A stretch of DNA of 64,000 nt. Origin: Ancylobacter aquaticus (GTDB taxonomy: Bacteria > Pseudomonadota > Alphaproteobacteria > Rhizobiales > Xanthobacteraceae). Shown in pieces: positions 60,328 to 64,000 of the stretch. Both the position numbers and the translations under genes were made by a program. Positions within the stretch are counted from its first letter, which is position 1; the number at the start of each line of letters is the position of its first letter. The stretch lies in the NCBI RefSeq assembly GCF_004339465.1, contig NZ_SMFY01000001.1, positions 744,001 to 808,000 on the forward strand, written 5' to 3'. The notes beneath the pieces were generated by a model that was given only the letters and a program-made list of their open reading frames with translations, was not told the DNA's origin and did no database searches.

Positions 60328-61581
60328 TCAGAAGCGGTCGGGACGGAAGGGGTCGAGCGGGATGGAGGGCCGGCGACCGGCCACCAGATCGGCGATCAGC
60401 CTGGCCGTCGCCGCGCTCTGGGTGAGGCCGAGATGGCCGTGGCCGAAGGCATAAAGCACAAGCGGCGAGGCGGTGGAGAGGCCGATGACGGGGAGCGAAT
60501 CCGGCAGCGAGGGGCGAAAGCCCATCCATTGCTTGCCGCCCTCGGTGCGCAGCCCCGGCAGAAACTGCGCCGCCTTGGTCAGCATGGCGTCGGCGCGCCG
60601 GAAGTTCGGCGGCGCCTTCAGCCCGCCCAGTTCCACCGCCCCGCCAACGCGGATGCCGGTGGAAAGCGGCGTCACCACGAAGCCGTGGCCGCCAAAGGTG
60701 AGCTGGCGGCGCAGGTCGAACGCGCCGGGCGGCAGGGTGGTGTTGTAGCCGCGCTCGGTCTCCAGCGGGATGGCATCGCCGAGCGACTTCGCCAGCGGGC
60801 GCGACCACGCCCCGCCGGCGATCACCGCGCGGCCGGCCTTCAGCACCTGTCCGTCGGCGAGCCGCAGGCGCACCCCGTGTGCATCGGCCTCGACGCCGGT
60901 CACGTCGCCATGGACGAGCCCGGCGCCGCGCGCCATCACCCTGCGGAAAAGGGCGAGCGCGTAGTGATAGGGGTCGCTCACCGTCTGCCAGTGCGGGGTG
61001 AAGGTGCCCACCGTGAAGCGCGGTGACAGCCCGGGCTGGAGTTCCTCCAGCCGTTCGCCGCGCACATGCTCGAATTCGATCCCCTCGCGCGCCCGTGCCT
61101 CCCAGCCCGCAAGTGAGGTGGCAAGCTCGGCCTCGCTCTCATAAAGCTGCAGATTGCCGTCGGCGCGGATATGGCCGGAAAGGTCGGCCTGGGTCACGAG
61201 GGCCTGCGTCGCCGTGGCGGCAAAGCGCATCAGGCTGCCCTGCGCCGCGATCGAGGCGCGGTAGCGGTCCGGCAGGCTGGCGCGCCAGAAGCGGATCAGC
61301 CACGGCGTGATCTGCGGCAGGTAGCGCGGCGGAATGGTGAGCGGCCCCAAGGGGTCGAGCAGCCATTTCGGCGCCTTGCGCAGCATGCCGGGCGAGGCGA
61401 GGGGCAGGATGTCGGTAAAGGCCAGCGCCCCGGCATTGCCATAGCTCGCCCCCTCCGCCACGCCGCCGCGCTCGACCAGACGCACCCGATGGCCTTCGGC
61501 CAGCAGATGGAACGCGGTGGAGAGGCCGACAATGCCGGCCCCGACGATGACGATGTCGCCTGCGGCGACCCTGTCGCTCAT
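60328..61581 (-). CDS. FAD-dependent D-amino acid dehydrogenase, probable D-hydroxyproline dehydrogenase
   Basis: 417 residues from the ATG at 61581. DAO family: the dinucleotide-binding IVIVGAGIVGLSTAFHLL (~9-26), ADGQVLKAGRAVIAGGAWS central strand, and a C-terminal FAD segment GLSTASPLVLYAFGHGHLGL. It resembles DadA-type membrane-associated dehydrogenases. Placed between the 4-hydroxyproline epimerase and the DapA-family deaminase, it fits oxidation of cis-4-hydroxy-D-proline to delta1-pyrroline-4-hydroxy-2-carboxylate. Electrons would go to the respiratory chain. The longer frame back to 61680 overlaps a repeat and is not used. Confidence 0.88.
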   Translation of the reverse strand: MSDRVAAGDIVIVGAGIVGLSTAFHLLAEGHRVRLVERGGVAEGASYGNAGALAFTDILPLASPGMLRKAPKWLLDPLGPLTIPPRYLPQITPWLIRFWRASLPDRYRASIAAQGSLMRFAATATQALVTQADLSGHIRADGNLQLYESEAELATSLAGWEARAREGIEFEHVRGERLEELQPGLSPRFTVGTFTPHWQTVSDPYHYALALFRRVMARGAGLVHGDVTGVEADAHGVRLRLADGQVLKAGRAVIAGGAWSRPLAKSLGDAIPLETERGYNTTLPPGAFDLRRQLTFGGHGFVVTPLSTGIRVGGAVELGGLKAPPNFRRADAMLTKAAQFLPGLRTEGGKQWMGFRPSLPDSLPVIGLSTASPLVLYAFGHGHLGLTQSAATARLIADLVAGRRPSIPLDPFRPDRF

Positions 61582-61615
61582 GCTCTCACGCTCAGGCACA
61601 TGGATGTTGCCCTCA

Positions 61616-61696
61616 TGGCCGGGCTTGACCCGGCCACCCAGACGGAAACGAAGCGCGCCTTCCCTGGGTCCCCGGGTCACGCCCGGGGGTCAGGGA
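61616..61696. repeat. Two palindromic intergenic repeats
   Basis: TGGCCGGG (61616-61623) and CCCGGCCA (61629-61636) enclose CTTGA, a common Hyphomicrobiales repeat motif. A second, longer near-perfect hairpin spans 61660-61696 (TTCCCTG at the left, CAGGGAA at the right, inner CCCCGGG/CCCGGGG). They separate the deaminase and dehydrogenase genes. Confidence 0.55.
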
Positions 61697-61716
61697 AAGC
61701 GTCCGGTGGTCGGTGC

Positions 61717-62613
61717 TCACGCCGCCTTGGCGAGGGTCGGGCGGGTGGCGAGGCCTTCGCGCACGATGCGCTCGACCTTAGCGCGCTGCTCGCCTTCCAG
61801 CGGCAGGCGGGGGGCGCGCACGCGCTCGGTGGTGCCGGTCACCATCGCCTCGACCAGCTTCAGATTCTGGACCAGGTAGGTCGAGACATCGAGGTCGAGC
61901 AGCGGGCGGAACCAGCGGTAGATTTCCAGCGCCTCGTCATAGCGCTTGGCCTTCATCAGCCGATAGATCGCCACCGTCTCCTCGGGGAAAGCGACGACGA
62001 GGCCGGCGACCCAGCCCACCGCGCCGAGCGCCAGCGCCTCGAAGGCGAGATTGTCGACGCCGGTGAAGATGTCATAGCGGTCGCCGAAGGCATTCTGCAG
62101 CTCAACCGTGCGGCGGATGTCGTCCGAGGACTCCTTCACCGCGACGAAGCGCGAGTCCTTGGCGAGTTCGGCCATGATGTCGATGGTGATGTCGACGCGG
62201 TAGGCGATGCGGTTGGAATAGATCATCACCGGCAGGTCGGCGGCCTGCGCCACCGCCGAGAGCGTCGCCACCGTCTCCTTCGGGTTGGTGTGGTAGACGA
62301 GGCTCGGCACCACCATCAGCCCGTCGGCACCGGCCTGCGCGGCGCGCTTGGCCAGGCTCGCGCAGTCGCGGGTGGAGGAATCGGCGACGGTCATCAGCAC
62401 CGGCCGCTTGCCGGCCACCGACTTGGCGGTCTTCAGCACGGCGAGGCGCTCGTCATGCGAGAGCATCGGCCCTTCGCCAAGCGAGCCGTTGACGATGATG
62501 CCGTCGACGCCGGCGTCGATCTGCAAGGCGAAGCAGCGCTCCATCTCCTTGTGGTCGAGCGTGTCGTCTTCGTTGAACTTGGCGGTAACGGCGGGATAGA
62601 CGCCCTGCCACAT
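61717..62613 (-). CDS. DapA-family lyase, probable 1-pyrroline-4-hydroxy-2-carboxylate deaminase
   Basis: 298 residues, dihydrodipicolinate synthase/N-acetylneuraminate lyase barrel. GIIVNGSLGEGPMLSHDER carries the GS-L/T-GE carboxylate loop, LPVMIYSNRIAYRV the catalytic Tyr, and FVAVKESSDD the Schiff-base Lys (~K165). In hydroxyproline clusters this enzyme deaminates and dehydrates delta1-pyrroline-4-hydroxy-2-carboxylate to 2-oxoglutarate semialdehyde. True dapA is less likely given the neighbours. The dehydrogenase that finishes the route to 2-oxoglutarate is not in the window. Confidence 0.88.
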   Translation of the reverse strand: MWQGVYPAVTAKFNEDDTLDHKEMERCFALQIDAGVDGIIVNGSLGEGPMLSHDERLAVLKTAKSVAGKRPVLMTVADSSTRDCASLAKRAAQAGADGLMVVPSLVYHTNPKETVATLSAVAQAADLPVMIYSNRIAYRVDITIDIMAELAKDSRFVAVKESSDDIRRTVELQNAFGDRYDIFTGVDNLAFEALALGAVGWVAGLVVAFPEETVAIYRLMKAKRYDEALEIYRWFRPLLDLDVSTYLVQNLKLVEAMVTGTTERVRAPRLPLEGEQRAKVERIVREGLATRPTLAKAA

Positions 62614-62653
62614 GGGAAAGCTCCTTGAGATTCGTGCGAATGCGCGTGGTGTA

Positions 62654-63379
62654 TCAGAGGACGGATTTGAGGAAGTCGATGGTCTCGGGCTCGCGGGGAG
62701 CGCCGATCACCTGGGCGGGAGGGCCGATCTCATGGATGCGGCCCTTGTGGAAGAAGGCGACGCGGTTCGAGACCTCGCGGGCGAAGGCGATCTCGTGGGT
62801 GACGACGATCATGGTCATGCCTTCGGCGGAGAGCGAGCGCATCGTGTCCAGCACCTCGCCCACCAGTTGCGGGTCCAGCGCCGAGGTCACTTCGTCGAAC
62901 AGCATGTAGTCCGGCGACATGGCCAGCGCGCGGGCGATCGCCATGCGCTGCTGCTGGCCGCCGGAGAGCTTGGAGGGAAAAACCTTCAGCTTTTCCGAGA
63001 GGCCGACGCGGGCGAGCTTGTCCACGGCGATGGCCTCGGCCTCGGCCTTCGACCTGCCGAGCACCTTGCGCGGCGCCAGCATCACGTTTTCCAGCACGGT
63101 GAGGTGCGGGAAGGCGTTCCACTGTTGAAAAACAATGCCGATCTTGCGGCGCAACTTGTTCAAATCGGTGCCGCGCCCGTGCACATCGGTCCCATCGACG
63201 AGGATGCGCCCCTCATTGATCGGCTCCAGCCCGTTGATGCACATGAGCAGGGTCGACTTGCCCGAGCCCGAGCCGCCGATGATGGAGACGACTTCGCCCT
63301 TCTCCACGGTCATGGTCACGCCCTTGACCACTTCGAGCGAGCCGAAGGCTTTGTGGACGTCCTGAATTTCGATCGACAT
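62654..63379 (-). CDS. ABC transporter ATP-binding protein (amino acid type)
   Basis: 241 residues. Walker A IGGSGSGKST, Q-loop FQQWNAFPHLT, signature LSGGQQQRMAIARAL, Walker B YMLFDEVTSALDPQ and H-loop IVVTHEIAFAREV are intact. Belongs to the polar-amino-acid import ATPases. It lies 8 bases after the permease gene and 40 bases before the deaminase gene on the same strand, so it is probably part of the hydroxyproline operon and may import the amino acid alongside the TRAP system. Confidence 0.93.
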   Translation of the reverse strand: MSIEIQDVHKAFGSLEVVKGVTMTVEKGEVVSIIGGSGSGKSTLLMCINGLEPINEGRILVDGTDVHGRGTDLNKLRRKIGIVFQQWNAFPHLTVLENVMLAPRKVLGRSKAEAEAIAVDKLARVGLSEKLKVFPSKLSGGQQQRMAIARALAMSPDYMLFDEVTSALDPQLVGEVLDTMRSLSAEGMTMIVVTHEIAFAREVSNRVAFFHKGRIHEIGPPAQVIGAPREPETIDFLKSVL

Positions 63380-63387
63380 CTCGGTCC

Positions 63388-64000
63388 TCAGTCGTTCTCG
63401 CGCCAGCGCTTCTCAAGGCGGGCGCCGAGGCGGGCGATGGGGAAGCTCATCAGGAAGTAGATCAGCCCGGCGATGGTCAGCACGAACAGCGGCTCGTGGA
63501 TGCGGGTGACGATCACCTGCGAGGAGCGCAGGAGTTCCACCACGCCGATCCACCACACCATGGCGGTATCCTTCATCACCCCCAGCGTCAGCCCGATCCA
63601 GCTCGGCAGGGCGACGCGCAGCGCGATGGGGAAGACGATCTCGGTCAGGTCCTGCCGCCAGGTGAGGCCCAGCGAGCGGGCGGCACGCCGCGTCGTCGTC
63701 GGCACGGCCAGGAACCCGGAGCGCACGATCTCGGTGCAATAGGCCGACATGTAGAGCGCCAGCACCACGCAGCCCACCGTGAACGGGCTCCAGTGAATGC
63801 CGATGATGGTCTTGAACGAATTGGCCACCACGAGCTGGATCAGCAGCGGGATGGAGCGGAACACGTCCAGCACCGCGCCAAGCGGGGCATTCACCCACCA
63901 GGGGGAAACGGCTCGGACGACGCCGAAGACGACGCCGAGCAGCGTGCCGCCCAGCACCGCCCAGAAGGTGAGCATCAGCGTGACGCCGGCGCCCTTCAGC
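63388..64000 (-). CDS. Amino-acid ABC transporter permease, partial (5' end outside window)
   Basis: At least 203 residues; the frame stays open to the window edge, reading L-K-G-A-G-V-T-L-M before the first internal Met, so the true start lies beyond 64000. Hydrophobic helices and the family's GVTLMLTFWAVLGGTLLGVV, DVFRSIPLLIQLVVANSF and EAA-like loop (RRAARSLGLTWRQDLTEIVFP in positions ~95-115) are visible. It forms the membrane part of the importer whose ATPase follows. A second permease and a binding protein would be expected further right. Confidence 0.9.
   Translation of the reverse strand, partial: LKGAGVTLMLTFWAVLGGTLLGVVFGVVRAVSPWWVNAPLGAVLDVFRSIPLLIQLVVANSFKTIIGIHWSPFTVGCVVLALYMSAYCTEIVRSGFLAVPTTTRRAARSLGLTWRQDLTEIVFPIALRVALPSWIGLTLGVMKDTAMVWWIGVVELLRSSQVIVTRIHEPLFVLTIAGLIYFLMSFPIARLGARLEKRWREND

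Noticed and set aside
57001..61026. A 1341-codon open frame on the + strand
   Set aside because: It runs antisense through three recognisable minus-strand genes; its His/Arg/Gly-rich composition is the usual antisense shadow of GC-rich coding DNA.
1..64000. CRISPR arrays
   Set aside because: No regularly spaced direct repeats with unique spacers were seen, and no cas genes are present.

Overview
The window looks like a chromosomal segment of a GC-rich alphaproteobacterium of the order Hyphomicrobiales, probably close to Xanthobacteraceae (Xanthobacter/Ancylobacter/Starkeya type). This rests on the conserved order murA - DUF2948 - hisD - UPF0262 - low-molecular-weight phosphatase - maf - yacG - tRNA-Phe at the left end, the Brucella/rhizobium-like hydroxyproline genes at the right end, and the overall base and codon use. 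No name can be proven from the sequence alone.

Layout. (1) 1-4845: core housekeeping genes on the + strand. (2) 4846-5722: a non-coding stretch with a MITE-like inverted repeat, then tRNA-Phe(GAA) with a clear promoter. (3) About 5723-18671: an integrated island at the 3' end of tRNA-Phe. It has a P4-type integrase, small HTH proteins, a RepB-type primase, broken phage packaging genes and, on the minus strand, a three-gene cassette: a cytosine-5 DNA methyltransferase, a 994-residue protein carrying both an Hsp90/MORC-like GHKL ATPase and a histidine-kinase-like GHKL module, and a receiver-domain protein with a long C-terminal extension. This cassette is the best candidate for a poorly described anti-phage system. 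Tandem TGTTGGC repeats with a 12-bp period lie near both island ends, and an imperfect copy of the tRNA 3' end marks the right border. (4) 18.7-33.1 kb: further accessory DNA between two broken integrases. It holds a MarR regulator with a three-subunit molybdenum aldehyde oxidoreductase (paoABC-like), an RND efflux pair, an IS21 remnant, a membrane protein, a DHA2-type MFS pump and a small secreted protein.

(5) 33.1-39.4 kb: a minus-strand catabolic cluster (ribokinase, RpiB-type isomerase, a polar-amino-acid-type ABC importer, a beta-hydroxyacid dehydrogenase) with a GntR/FadR regulator and a perfect TGGT-N3-ACCA palindrome upstream. (6) 39.6-41.1 kb: a divergent SDR/TetR pair. (7) 41.3-45.9 kb: the three-gene operon for the osmoprotectant dipeptide N-acetylglutaminylglutamine amide (NAGGN). 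(8) 46.1-51.8 kb: a classical autotransporter beside a two-component system, with repeated operator-like sites upstream of the autotransporter.

(9) 52-64 kb: a large hydroxyproline-catabolism region: a delta1-pyrroline-2-carboxylate reductase-type enzyme, a GntR/FCD regulator, a TRAP transporter, a proline-racemase-fold enzyme with both catalytic Cys replaced, an enolase-superfamily dehydratase, 4-hydroxyproline 2-epimerase, a D-hydroxyproline dehydrogenase-type flavoprotein, a DapA-family deaminase and an amino-acid ABC transporter cut by the window edge. Together these genes could import hydroxyproline isomers, convert 3-hydroxyprolines to proline, and feed 4-hydroxyproline towards 2-oxoglutarate semialdehyde. 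The last dehydrogenase of that route is not in view.
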